DNA from: Spirochaetota bacterium
Lineage (GTDB): Bacteria > Spirochaetota > Spirochaetia > Sphaerochaetales > Sphaerochaetaceae
DNA: 64,000 bases
Assembly (NCBI GenBank): GCA_023401595.1
Contig: JAEXDQ010000036.1
Coordinates: 112,723 to 176,722 of the forward strand
Direction: 5' to 3'
Below the pieces are notes generated by a model that was not told the origin of the DNA, searched no databases, and saw only the letters and a program-made list of their open reading frames with translations. Each line of letters opens with the position of its first letter. The first letter of the stretch is position 1. Shown piece after piece: positions 33,825 through 43,430 of this stretch. The position numbers and the translations under genes are program-made.

Positions 33825-36183
33825 ATGCCATGCCTATTGGCTTTAGTATATACCTTAAGTAATATTCGTACAAGTATTATGTTAAACAATATGATATCCT
33901 TAAGAAGCCATATAATTTTAAATGATTATAATATAATATAAATATTATTTTATATAGATTTAATACTTATTTACTTTTGTATAATATCGTTTTAGTATAA
34001 ATTTTTTCATTTGATTACTTGGATAAAAAATCCATTTATACCTTTTGTTTGTATTAGTTCATATATGAAATATATAATAATATATATTTAATCTAATTCA
34101 TAATTGTTATAAATTAATATATTTTTGATATCAGTATTTAATCACAAATAGTATCTTTTCATATCATCGATGTCATATCAATAACGTACTGAAAATCAAC
34201 ATCCTGACATGAATGCCTTGGCAGGCAGGCATAAGCTATACTTTTTTCTGTATGCCCCGCCATTTGAATCATGTTTCATAGCATTACCGTAGCAGTGTTG
34301 TTTCGAATAAATATTTTTAATTTTTCATACCGATATAGGATGTATATATCAATGTTTAATTCACCAATATTCAGTTTAATAATTTACTATCAAAAAGTCA
34401 TCCCATATCAATTATTGACTACTGCTCGTGAAGACATGTAGCAACCAAACAAAACGCATCGTACCGAAAACAAAACAGAGCCTTTAATATCAAAAATCAT
34501 CCATAATCAAAATTATATATTGTAATTATATTGTTTATATATGGTTATAAATCAATAAAAATATAATGTCTTAATAACTTTTATATTTATTTAATATATA
34601 TTTTTATCAAATTTACACCAAAAAATGTTATTAGATTATAAAAATTATATAAACCCTATATCATAACAATACATAAATGATTTCCCAAAACAACAACACA
34701 AGTATCACAAATGAATAATTTTCTCTCCACAAGACGTCAATAATTAAATATTTGCTTACAATATAAAAGATAACTGTAATTGGTAATTTAGCCGAAAAAT
34801 CGTTCCAATTCCAATATTTCACTGATTCCATAAAAAGACGAGGCACATCATCGAACAAGACGATAAAACCTATTCGCACGCCATTATGCAGGATCCTACT
34901 GCAAACGCATTGTGTCGTACCGTTCATATCTCCAACTTTCCAATTACAAGCCCATAGTTCGTAAAGGAACTCCACATGGAACAATTCTACCACCTTGTTG
35001 AATACCGTAATCCGAACCTCCGATCGACACCGTAAAGGATTGTAAACCTATAAAGGTTCCGTATCGGATAATCGGATTCTAGAATATGCAGACAGTATAT
35101 CGTACAGGCCGACGCAATTCATCGGCTCCGATATAAAATTTCAGGCGTATGTACAACTACGGAAAACATTGATATGCCCCACAGAAAAAACTTTGAAAGC
35201 GGCAGTTGCGCAACCTCTTTTGTATCATGTTGAGTTTCACTGAAAAATGTCGTCGATGGGCATGGGTTGAAATGCTTTCCAGCGACATGATATTCGATCG
35301 GTAGAACGTGCATCCGCATGCCGTGCGGCATAATGCCTATCAACATGGCGAGAGACGAGTCCATCTGGCGGTCAGTACTTTCGTACATCCAGAGTATGCC
35401 ACCCGCACAACTTGGTACATATCATGACATGCTGAACCAACAACACATATATTCCCACTTGTGCTTTTTGCGTTCGAATTCACTGTTATCGAACGGGACT
35501 GACGGAAGGCAAGGGACTGGCTTTTTGTAGACCCAAACCAGGACACGGACGGAGAACCGTCTACCGTGTATTTTACGTTCCTAGTAACCTGAGGCATGGT
35601 TTCTGATCCTCTTTCTATGCCGTGCGACCTAGATGAGTGTACATGCCACTGACATTGACTAACAGCAGTAGAATTTTTCTGTCTGTATCAGAGCTTTATA
35701 CGCTTCGTTGCAAGAAAATGTTATAATTGAATTATACATATTATGATATAGTTATAATATCAAAATCATATTTAAATAATAATTAACACTATTGAAAACA
35801 TACGAAATCATGAAGTTTTGATATACTCTAAGCATTTTATACTATAAATACCTGATATTCTTATCATACTTTTGTATTATTGTAATTCAAATTTGTATTT
35901 TTATTATATAAAATCAATATTTATTAATATTGTATTTCTATAGTTTTAATATAATATTATGGTTATTTCATAAAGATACTTATAACTTTGATATGGAAGT
36001 CCTTAGTTATCAATATATACTGATATCGGTATACAGATACTCATATTTCTATTGCGTATATATCGGTATTGAACTTATATCATATTTATATTATTTTGTC
36101 ACCGATAATATAAATATGGTATCGATAATTTATATCGATACCATACAAAATATAATAAACAATTAAATATTTATCGTATAGTT
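33825..36183. other. AT-rich island, 2.4 kb without a convincing gene
   Basis: Composition drops steeply against the rest of the window. Between about 34800 and 35680 it rises again, and short frames there (for example a hydrophobic minus-strand frame of 110 codons starting with GTG at 34993, and overlapping frames at 35119-35597) look like decayed remnants rather than intact genes. No transposase, tRNA or recognisable origin elements are seen. Runs of A and T, many near-palindromes and an inverted repeat GGCATA...TATGCC (about 34229-34257) are present. Confidence 0.7.
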
Positions 36184-37515
36184 TTAATACTCCCCAAAAC
36201 CGGCGATCAAATCTCTCATGAAATATGCGCTATCCTTGGGAATCCTTTCCATGGTCTTGTAGTCCACATATGTAATGCCAAACCGTTTTGAATAACCCCA
36301 AGCCCATTCATAATTATCAAGGAAGGACCAAACGAAATAGCCTTTCAACGGCAGGCCTTTCTCGATCAGGTCACTGCAAACTGAAAAATGTTTCGTAAGA
36401 TACATGATACGTTGAGGATCATGCACACGGTGATCGGCGGAAACCCTGTCGTCGCAGGCGCAGCCGTTCTCGGTGATGTACACCGGCAAGCCACCGCTCA
36501 ATTCATTGAGCCACAACAATTGTCGCCGCAACCCTCCGGGGACTATCGGCCAGTTCATGTCCTGCGTCTCCTGCCATGTCGGTTCCGACCTATATTTCAA
36601 TGCGGAGGAACCATCCCAGGACACAGGATATTCGTTATAATAGTTCACGCCATAGAAATCGATTCGCTGAGCGATCAAATCCATATCTCCATCGGCAATC
36701 GGAAAGGTCAAGCCTAGCTCCTTCGTCACTATCGTCGGATAGCCGAGTCCGAATACAGGGTTGGTAAAGACCTCGGTCTCGAACGCCCTGGCATAGGCGG
36801 CGGCAGTACGATCAGAATCGCTCCCGGTCGCCGGTCGGGGCGTCTGGGGGTTCCATGTAATACCGATCGGGGCCAAAAGCTTCCTGTCACGATAGGCTTT
36901 GAGAGCCAGCCCATGCGCAAGGTTGAGATGATGCACCGCCTTGATCGCCAAGGACATGTCTTTACGGCCGGGTGCATGAAGTCCATACAAATATCCCAGA
37001 TATGCGCTGCAATACGGTTCATTCAACGTAATCCACTGATCGACGACATCCCCTAATTGATCGAAACAGACTTCGGCGTACACAGCGAACGCCTCGGCGG
37101 TAGAACGGACTGTCCACCCCCCCTCGTCCTCCAAGGATTGAGGCAGATCCCAGTGATACAGCGTAGCGACCGCCGTCATGCCCGCCTCGTGCAAGGTTTC
37201 GCATAGGTTCCGGTAATACGCCAGCCCCTTCCTGTTCACCTGGCCACGTCCATCAGGCAGGATTCGAGGCCAAGCTATTGAAAAGCGGTAGGACTTGAAC
37301 CCCAACTCCTTCATAAGCAGGATATCTTCCTTGTATCGATGATACTGATCGACGGCTACGACCCCGCTCTCGCCTGCGTATACAGCGCCGGGAATCTTGC
37401 TGAAAGTATCCCAGATACAAGGCTTACGTCCATCTTCCTCGCCAGCGCCCTCTACTTGATAGCTCGCCGTAGCGCATCCCCAAAGGAAGTCCCTCGGAAA
37501 CAATAAATTTTCCAT
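36184..37515 (-). CDS. GH1 beta-glucosidase
   Basis: A 443-residue cytosolic family 1 glycoside hydrolase. The acid/base Glu is in TLNEPYC near residue 165, and the nucleophile Glu in YITENG near residue 350. The N-terminal FPRDFLWGCATASYQVEGA and the PRILPDGRGQVN, HWDLPQSLEDEGGW motifs are standard. The C-terminal WSFLDNYEWAWGYSKRFGITYVDY matches aryl- and cello-glucosidase members; there is no Ser/Lys phosphate-pocket signature of 6-phospho-beta-glucosidases that I can point to. AAGGAG precedes the ATG. The gene starts 9 bases after the LacI-type regulator, so the two form an operon under the palindrome at 38603-38634. Confidence 0.92.
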   Translation of the reverse strand: MENLLFPRDFLWGCATASYQVEGAGEEDGRKPCIWDTFSKIPGAVYAGESGVVAVDQYHRYKEDILLMKELGFKSYRFSIAWPRILPDGRGQVNRKGLAYYRNLCETLHEAGMTAVATLYHWDLPQSLEDEGGWTVRSTAEAFAVYAEVCFDQLGDVVDQWITLNEPYCSAYLGYLYGLHAPGRKDMSLAIKAVHHLNLAHGLALKAYRDRKLLAPIGITWNPQTPRPATGSDSDRTAAAYARAFETEVFTNPVFGLGYPTIVTKELGLTFPIADGDMDLIAQRIDFYGVNYYNEYPVSWDGSSALKYRSEPTWQETQDMNWPIVPGGLRRQLLWLNELSGGLPVYITENGCACDDRVSADHRVHDPQRIMYLTKHFSVCSDLIEKGLPLKGYFVWSFLDNYEWAWGYSKRFGITYVDYKTMERIPKDSAYFMRDLIAGFGEY

Positions 37516-37524
37516 ATACGCTCC

Positions 37525-38553
37525 TTATGCATTCCCGCCGATCATGGCGCAGGAATTCCGTATGACAAGTTCGGCAGGAATCCTTACGATATCAGTCCTA
37601 GAAGCCCCATCAATCTTCTCCAGCAGTAGTCGCGCAGACGTAGAACCGAGAAGACCGGCTTGTTGACGAAAAGTCGTATACCCACCTCCAAGAAACTGCG
37701 TCCATTGCGCGCCATCGAAGCCAATCACAGACAAGTCATCCGGTGAAAACAAATTATGTTCTTTCATGAGGGGCAACGCCCCCATCATCAGCGAGTCGGA
37801 AGCAAAGAAAACAGCAGTAAGGGAGGAATCCTTACCAACCAACAATCGGGAAAAGGCCTCGGCCCCGGCTTCAGGAGTCCACGCATCGGCGACCACAACC
37901 AAAGAGGAATCATACGCCAATCCGCACGCTTCCAAAGCAGCCTTGTAGCCCGCCAGCCGTTCCGAGGCCGCCAAGACATGGGTCTGCATTGGACCGGCGA
38001 CATGGGCGATCCTCCTGTGCCCCAAAGAATACAAGTATTCGACAGCCTTGGACGCCGCGCTGAAATTGTCGGTGATCACCGCGGGAACACCGTCGAGTAC
38101 GAGATTGCAGCTTACCATGGGAATGTCATTGGCCGCCGAACTGACGGCGGGAGCGTCCACATTATCGACATTCACCAGCAAAACTCCATCGACTTGTCGA
38201 GAACAGCAGTGCGCGATCATATTGTTCCCCACCAATGGGGAATTATCAGAAAAAAACAGCAGCTCGTAGCCATCCGCTTCAATCTCTCGCTTGAAACTAT
38301 CCAGCAATGGCAGGAACAACGGATGGTCGAGAGGAAGGGAAACGCCGTCGTCCGAATATACTACGCCGATAAGCCAGGATTTCTTCAGCTTCAGACCACG
38401 GGCATGCACATTCGGGGTATATCCCAATTCCGCGGCGGCGGCGATAATATGCGAGCGGGTCACATCGTTGACATCAGGCCTTCCGTTCAACGCTTTTGAG
38501 ACTGTCGCTGGAGAAACGCCGACCTTTCTCGCAATATCATAGATAGTAACCAT
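37525..38553 (-). CDS. LacI family transcriptional regulator of the GH1 gene
   Basis: A 342-residue LacI/GalR protein. Residues 1-25 form the HTH (VTIYDIARKVGVSPATVSKALNGRPDVND), followed by the hinge helix PNVHARGLKLKKS and a periplasmic-binding-protein-like sensor. The ATG at 38553 is preceded by GGAGTCTG; a frame to 38595 is open but begins without a site. The residue pattern in the sensor cannot tell the ligand, but the adjacent beta-glucosidase points to a beta-glucoside. Confidence 0.88.
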   Translation of the reverse strand: MVTIYDIARKVGVSPATVSKALNGRPDVNDVTRSHIIAAAAELGYTPNVHARGLKLKKSWLIGVVYSDDGVSLPLDHPLFLPLLDSFKREIEADGYELLFFSDNSPLVGNNMIAHCCSRQVDGVLLVNVDNVDAPAVSSAANDIPMVSCNLVLDGVPAVITDNFSAASKAVEYLYSLGHRRIAHVAGPMQTHVLAASERLAGYKAALEACGLAYDSSLVVVADAWTPEAGAEAFSRLLVGKDSSLTAVFFASDSLMMGALPLMKEHNLFSPDDLSVIGFDGAQWTQFLGGGYTTFRQQAGLLGSTSARLLLEKIDGASRTDIVRIPAELVIRNSCAMIGGNA

Positions 38554-38602
38554 CGTCAGACTCCATCCATTGCCAACGCGCTGTTGATACGGCACATCGG
38601 CA

Positions 38603-38634
38603 GATATTCTTCGAAATCGATTTCGAAGAATATC
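38603..38634 (-). promoter_or_regulatory. 32-bp perfect palindromic LacI-type operator
   Basis: The sequence centred between 38618 and 38619 is perfectly self-complementary over 32 bases, with the core TTCGAAATCGATTTCGAA typical of LacI-family sites, including the central CG. It lies 50 bases upstream of the lacI-like start, so it should mediate autoregulation and control of the GH1 gene. Confidence 0.8.
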
Positions 38635-38696
38635 ATACCAGTGAAAAAGGCAAAAATCAAGTGCGAATCACACGGTGAATAAACTATCTGGACAAA

Positions 38697-39764
38697 CTAT
38701 GCATTCAGAGAGAAAGCTAGGTCATGGAAAGACCGCCGCAACTCGATCAAGCGTCGTTCCGTACGGAAAGGGTGTACCCGGTTCGTCAGCAGGCATGCGG
38801 CAAGTCCGCTCTTCGGATCAATCCATACGGAGGTTCCTGTAAAACCGGTATGTCCATAGCTATCACGAGAAACCACGGTGCCGGCCGGGTTGTCGCCATG
38901 GGACGCCAACAGAAATCCGATTCCGCGGCCGACCGGCAATAGAGGAGTATAATCGGTATGGAATTCATTGATACGGTCTGAAGAAAGGAATACAGCTTCG
39001 GAGGTTCTTCCATCGCACAGCAGCATCCGCAAAAACAGGGATATATCCCTAGCCGTTGAAAACACCCCCGCATTTCCAGCGACACCACCAAGGAAACGGG
39101 CGTTTTCATCATGGACTTCTCCAACCAGAATACGCCCAGAACGATCATCGTATTCCGTCGCCGCAATATCAGGAAACGACTCTTGTTGATTCGCCGGCAA
39201 TGGATTGTAGCAGGTGTGGAACATGCCTAGCGGAGAGAACACCAGTTCTGCCGCCGCTTGATCCAGACTCTTTCCATAGAGATTTTCCAGAATCGCGCCA
39301 AGAACGATAAATCCGAAGCAACTATATTCATATCTGGTATCTGGGCGATATTCGGGCTCCTGATCCAGGATGAACCGCAAGGCGTCCCGAGGATCGGAGA
39401 TATAGTTCCATAGACGTAATTCAGCGATGAAACCACCAGTATGCGTCAGAAGCTGTCTGATGGTCACTTCCCTATATTTTCCAGGATACGGCAGAATTTT
39501 CCCCACGGTATCTTCATAACTGAGTACGCCAGAATCCCTCAGCCGGGCGGCGACCATAGTCGTTGAAACGACTTTGCTTACCGACGCCAAGTCAAATTGT
39601 GTCCCAAACGACAACGGATGCGACTCAGGTACAAGCTGACGGACACCGGAGACATGGGAAAACAGTATTTCGTCCCGATCGCAGACGAAGGCGACCGCAC
39701 CCGGGCAGACGCCATCCGCGACAAGCCCGTCAAGGAAAGAGACGAGCCTTGCCTCATTGCTCAT
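38697..39764 (-). CDS. Serine hydrolase of the beta-lactamase / penicillin-binding protein fold (YbbE-like)
   Basis: A 355-residue protein. The catalytic Ser-x-x-Lys is ASVSK at residues 60-64; the second motif is YSC instead of YSN (in RYEYSCFGFIVLGAILE), and the third is HTGFTG instead of KTG. No signal peptide is seen, so it acts in the cytosol, unlike secreted class C enzymes. The ATG at 39764 follows GGGAGG and overlaps the epimerase stop by four bases. In B. subtilis the murein-recycling genes include a related hydrolase, ybbE (from memory). A likely role is trimming of imported muropeptides or related esters/amides; the reaction is not known. Confidence 0.82.
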   Translation of the reverse strand: MSNEARLVSFLDGLVADGVCPGAVAFVCDRDEILFSHVSGVRQLVPESHPLSFGTQFDLASVSKVVSTTMVAARLRDSGVLSYEDTVGKILPYPGKYREVTIRQLLTHTGGFIAELRLWNYISDPRDALRFILDQEPEYRPDTRYEYSCFGFIVLGAILENLYGKSLDQAAAELVFSPLGMFHTCYNPLPANQQESFPDIAATEYDDRSGRILVGEVHDENARFLGGVAGNAGVFSTARDISLFLRMLLCDGRTSEAVFLSSDRINEFHTDYTPLLPVGRGIGFLLASHGDNPAGTVVSRDSYGHTGFTGTSVWIDPKSGLAACLLTNRVHPFRTERRLIELRRSFHDLAFSLNA

Positions 39765-40870
39765 ACCCCGACCTCCCAAAACTTGTGGACGCGCAAGCCG
39801 GTCAGAGCGGCATCTTCAATTCCCAACCCATCAGCCTCAGCGTAAACGATCCGGTCGGCCTCGAACCGGGTTGAATAGCTTCCAGGCAATTGCTCGTACA
39901 ACACGGGACAATCTAGATCAACCCTGGTGATCACCTGTTGCGATACCGCTAGATTGCACGCCGCGACAATACCGACAGGCCCCTCCATCATGCATCCAAG
40001 CATGCATTCCAAGCCGGCGTCCTCCGCAAGGCGGCAGATATTCAAAGCGTCAAGGAAACCACCGCACTTCGCCAGCTTGATATTGAGGATATCCGCGGCT
40101 CCATGTTCAATCAAAGCGACAGCGTCAGCCGCATTGAAAAGACTTTCATCGGCCATGACCGGATACGGGCTGAATTCCCTGATCCGTCTCAGACCGTCGA
40201 GGTCCTTCGCAGGAACGGGCTGTTCAATCACATCGATCGGATACTTGCGCTTTTCAAATTCATGCAACAGAAATCTTGCATCCTCCACGTTCCACGCCTG
40301 ATTCGCGTCAAGTCTGAGGACCGTCGTGTCCGTGATGGCTTCACAAACACTGTCAAGACGTTGCAAATCCATATCAGCTCCGTCTCCGACTTTCAGCTTC
40401 AGTATGGATATGCCTTTTCCGACGGCATCCGCCGTATCCATAGCCATTTCTTCAGGAGAATTCAGGCTGATCGTGATGTCGTTCTGCAACAAGGTCCGTT
40501 TGACGCCACCGAGCAGAGAGGCGGCGGAACGCCCCGAAACGACGCCGGCCAAATCGAACAGCGCAGATTCAACCATATAGCGAGCCGATGTCGATTCGAA
40601 TTTTCTCCCGGCCATCATTGAAAAAGGTTCCAGAGAGTCCCCTGACCAATCCCTGAGCAATTGCACAGCGTCACGTTGTAAGGATCTTGATATCCGATCA
40701 ACGCTGTCGCCAGTTATCACGACTGTCGGAGCGGCCGAGCCATATCCGGAGATTCCGTCCACAACCAGCTCCAGGACAATGTCCTCAACGTAGGACACCG
40801 TCCTCAATGCGGTCTTGAAGGGGCGTTTCAAAGGAATATCTCGTTGCCAAAGACGAACAACAGCCTTCAT
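39761..40870 (-). CDS. Dipeptide (L-Ala-D/L-Glu) epimerase, enolase superfamily
   Basis: A 369-residue member of the mandelate racemase/muconate lactonising enzyme branch. The acid/base lysines are in LKLKVG (about residues 157-162) and IKLAKCGG (about 262-269), and metal ligands come from DANQAW, IEQPV and ADESLF. The final DLDCP motif and the cap residues match the YkfB/YcjG L-Ala-D/L-Glu epimerases of murein peptide catabolism rather than mandelate racemase. It converts the L-Ala-D-Glu released from muropeptides to L-Ala-L-Glu for peptidases. It overlaps the hydrolase start by four bases. An AT-rich 79-base gap separates it from the HAD gene upstream. Confidence 0.88.
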   Translation of the reverse strand: MKAVVRLWQRDIPLKRPFKTALRTVSYVEDIVLELVVDGISGYGSAAPTVVITGDSVDRISRSLQRDAVQLLRDWSGDSLEPFSMMAGRKFESTSARYMVESALFDLAGVVSGRSAASLLGGVKRTLLQNDITISLNSPEEMAMDTADAVGKGISILKLKVGDGADMDLQRLDSVCEAITDTTVLRLDANQAWNVEDARFLLHEFEKRKYPIDVIEQPVPAKDLDGLRRIREFSPYPVMADESLFNAADAVALIEHGAADILNIKLAKCGGFLDALNICRLAEDAGLECMLGCMMEGPVGIVAACNLAVSQQVITRVDLDCPVLYEQLPGSYSTRFEADRIVYAEADGLGIEDAALTGLRVHKFWEVGV

Positions 40871-40949
40871 TATAACTTCTCCATCTATACTATACTAATA
40901 TAAAAATCATATAATTTTTATAAATTATATATATTAAATTTCATGTAAA

Positions 40950-41552
40950 TTAATATGCGATACCCAATGACGACAATTGCCGGGCCAAATGCTCCGCATC
41001 AGTATACAAGTATGCGGCGAGCCCCTCGGCTTTCGCAGCTTCGACGTTGACCTCCATATCGTCGGTAAAGAACGCCTGCGCCGGGGAAATCCGCTCTTGC
41101 TCGCAGATATACCGGAAGAACGCGCCGTCAGGCTTCGCTATATGTATCAGATGCGACGCATAGACCTTGTCAAAGACATCGTACTGCTTCAACGACATGT
41201 GGATGTCGTAGTGGGCGTCTATCACGTTCGTTCCACAGACGACACGCATACCATGGGCTTTCAGTCCACGGAGGATATCCACGGTAGCGGTATCCAGAAC
41301 CGGGGAGAAAAATCTGCCAAGCAGACTCCCTTCCGTATCAGGGACGGCTTGTCCAGTGACCTCGCTATACCGGTCCCAGAAAGCGGCCTCATCGATCAGG
41401 CCGCGGCTATGCTCTTTCAGTGCATCGCTGACCAGAGATGAAATCTCGGAGAAAGTCGCCTCGCGACGTCCAAGGTACGGCAACAGGCTCGGAGCTATGT
41501 GAAAATCACGGATCAGCACCCCGCCCATGTCGAAAATACAACACCCTATCAT
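40950..41552 (-). CDS. HAD-superfamily phosphatase
   Basis: A 200-residue haloacid-dehalogenase-type hydrolase. Motif I is FDMGGVL near residue 7-13 with the nucleophilic Asp; motif II is VVCGTNV with Thr; the Lys of motif III and the DD of motif IV (FFTDDMEVNV) are present. The class I cap between motifs I and II is helical. I place the start at the ATG at 41552, since GGGGTG precedes it; a GTG at 41567 directly follows the permease stop. In this operon it may dephosphorylate a sugar phosphate or nucleotide sugar; the substrate is not evident. Confidence 0.8.
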   Translation of the reverse strand: MIGCCIFDMGGVLIRDFHIAPSLLPYLGRREATFSEISSLVSDALKEHSRGLIDEAAFWDRYSEVTGQAVPDTEGSLLGRFFSPVLDTATVDILRGLKAHGMRVVCGTNVIDAHYDIHMSLKQYDVFDKVYASHLIHIAKPDGAFFRYICEQERISPAQAFFTDDMEVNVEAAKAEGLAAYLYTDAEHLARQLSSLGIAY

Positions 41553-41567
41553 GTCCAACACCCCCAC

Positions 41568-42425
41568 TTATTCTTTTCCGGATGAATACATGGCGCTTCC
41601 GCCAAGGAAGTATCTGGACAACGTCAAGAACAGGATGATGATCGGGATGCTGGCAAGCATCGCTACGGCCATCATAGCCCCTTCGTCGGAGTACTTCTCC
41701 TCCGTGAATTTCACGATGTAAGTCGGAATCGTCTTCATGTGTTCCTTCTGCGCGATCAACAACGGCCACAGCAGATTGTCCCATTGCCCCCTGAAACACA
41801 GGATCGCCGCGGTGGCGATGGCGGGAGTACTATTGACAAACACCAGCCGCCAGAAAATACCCATCTCCCCCAGCCCGTCGATCCGACCGGCATCGAGCAG
41901 ATCATCGGGGAATGTCATGAGGTACTGCCGCATCTGGAATAATCCGAAAGTATTGAGTATGAACGGCAGGATCAGACCGGTATACGTATTCTGCAATCCG
42001 AGCTTGACCGCGGAGATGTACATGGGAATCATGATCGCCTCGAAGGGGATCATCATCCGGCCCATGATCATGAGGAATACAACGTTACGGCCGCGGAATT
42101 TGAATTTCGAAAGTCCGTACCCTGCGAACCCACTGACGATAACGGAGAACAAGGTAGTCAGGATCGCCACGATCAGAGAGTTGACCACATTGCGCAAAAA
42201 CAAGAATGAACGGTCATTTCCTGCGATGGCGTTGTAGTAGTTCATCCAATGCACCTTGCTGGGAATCCACCTGTACGGCATCGAGAAAATTTCGCTGGAC
42301 GGCATCAGCGAGGCGGTGAACATGAAAACAATCGGAACGAGGACCGCTATCGCGACAAACGCAAGCCCGATATCCACCGCTGCGTTTGCAACCCGACCGG
42401 CGGTAGTAGTATTATGTCTCAGCAT
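41568..42425 (-). CDS. ABC sugar transporter permease, MalG type (putative MurNAc / muropeptide importer)
   Basis: A 285-residue permease with six membrane helices and the EAA-loop variant LLDAGRIDGLGEMGIFWRLVFV near residue 190. The N-terminus is basic and the first helix reads VDIGLAFVAIAVLVPIVFMFTAS. It follows the MalF-type permease with a 10-base gap, and its stop is at the HAD gene. It is part of the same transcript as the binding protein at 43431. As with the other importer in the window, no ATPase is encoded nearby. The substrate is inferred from the neighbouring MurQ and kinase. Confidence 0.88.
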   Translation of the reverse strand: MLRHNTTTAGRVANAAVDIGLAFVAIAVLVPIVFMFTASLMPSSEIFSMPYRWIPSKVHWMNYYNAIAGNDRSFLFLRNVVNSLIVAILTTLFSVIVSGFAGYGLSKFKFRGRNVVFLMIMGRMMIPFEAIMIPMYISAVKLGLQNTYTGLILPFILNTFGLFQMRQYLMTFPDDLLDAGRIDGLGEMGIFWRLVFVNSTPAIATAAILCFRGQWDNLLWPLLIAQKEHMKTIPTYIVKFTEEKYSDEGAMMAVAMLASIPIIILFLTLSRYFLGGSAMYSSGKE

Positions 42426-42435
42426 ATGCCCTCCC

Positions 42436-43335
42436 CTAGTACGACACTACGTCTTTTTCTGAGGACTTCATCCGTATCAGCGTCAACGCCATCATGACGA
42501 GGAACAGAAGAAGGCTCATGACGCATGCGCGGCTGATATTCAAATCACGCATTGCGGTATTGTAGATATTCAGCGTCACCACGTTCAACGGTTCCAGCGG
42601 AGCCCCTCTCTGTGTGAAGAGATACTGGGTGGAAAACGACTTGAGACAGTTCAGCATCGCCACGATGGACACCATGACGGTAGTAGGCTTCAGCAACGGC
42701 ATGACCACCTTCCAGACAGTCTGCAATGTGGAAGCGCCATCTATCGTGGCCGCCTCCAATACGGAGTCGGGTATCTTCGCTATCCCAGTGACAAAGATGA
42801 TCGTAAAATATCCAATGTATTTCCAGACGTAGATTGTAATCGTACAGGCCTGTAGCATGATTGGATCGGTAAGCCAATGATGGTCCACGCCGGGAGTCCT
42901 GCATATCCAGTTCAGGAAGCCGTTGCCCAGTCCCCGCGGGTCGAAAATCAACATCCAAATCAACGCCGCGACGACGGAAGAAAGGATCGCCGGAGAATAA
43001 TAGATCAGCTGCAACGCCTTGAGGCCTCTCTTGCGCGTCGTAATCCCCAAGCCAAGAACAAATGAGAATATCGTCAGCGGCAGAAAGGAACCGACTGTAA
43101 AGACCAGCGTGGCTTTTACGGAATTCCAGAAATCAGGAGAAGAAAGCACATACGCATAATTCCTGAATCCGACGAACTGCGGCTTGCGAAGCGAGAGAAG
43201 TTTCATATTGAAGAACGTGTTGTACAAAGCGTTGAGCATCGGATACAACGAAAACATCAGGAACAGAAGAACCGCCGGCGCTACGAAAACCCAGCCCCAG
43301 CGCGCTTTCTTTTTTTCCATGCCTGTATATTTCAT
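42436..43335 (-). CDS. ABC sugar transporter permease, MalF type (putative MurNAc / muropeptide importer)
   Basis: A 299-residue permease with the first helix WGWVFVAPAVLLFLMFSLYPMLNALYNTFF and the EAA loop LEAATIDGASTLQTVWKVVMPLL near residue 195-217. AAAGGAG precedes the ATG. The gene follows the solute-binding protein with a 95-base gap that contains an inverted repeat, the same arrangement as in the sulfoquinovose importer operon. Confidence 0.9.
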   Translation of the reverse strand: MKYTGMEKKKARWGWVFVAPAVLLFLMFSLYPMLNALYNTFFNMKLLSLRKPQFVGFRNYAYVLSSPDFWNSVKATLVFTVGSFLPLTIFSFVLGLGITTRKRGLKALQLIYYSPAILSSVVAALIWMLIFDPRGLGNGFLNWICRTPGVDHHWLTDPIMLQACTITIYVWKYIGYFTIIFVTGIAKIPDSVLEAATIDGASTLQTVWKVVMPLLKPTTVMVSIVAMLNCLKSFSTQYLFTQRGAPLEPLNVVTLNIYNTAMRDLNISRACVMSLLLFLVMMALTLIRMKSSEKDVVSY

Positions 43336-43385
43336 TAATTCACTCCTTTGTTCCGAAGCCCCGTCCCGGACGACGGACGTATGCA

Positions 43386-43419
43386 GGAACCCACCGCACT
43401 CGCATGTACGATGGGTTCC
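43386..43419 (-). promoter_or_regulatory. Inverted repeat between binding-protein and permease genes
   Basis: GGAACCCA (43386-43393) and TGGGTTCC (43412-43419) are perfect 8-base arms with an 18-base loop in the gap between the binding-protein stop and the permease start. It probably acts as an RNA stem that stabilises the binding-protein message or attenuates downstream transcription. Confidence 0.5.
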
Positions 43420-43430
43420 GGTGAAAATAC

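Noticed and set aside
32306..36183. AT-rich island as a replication origin
   Set aside because: No cluster of DnaA boxes, no dnaA, dnaN, gyrB or rpmH nearby, and ParB is absent.
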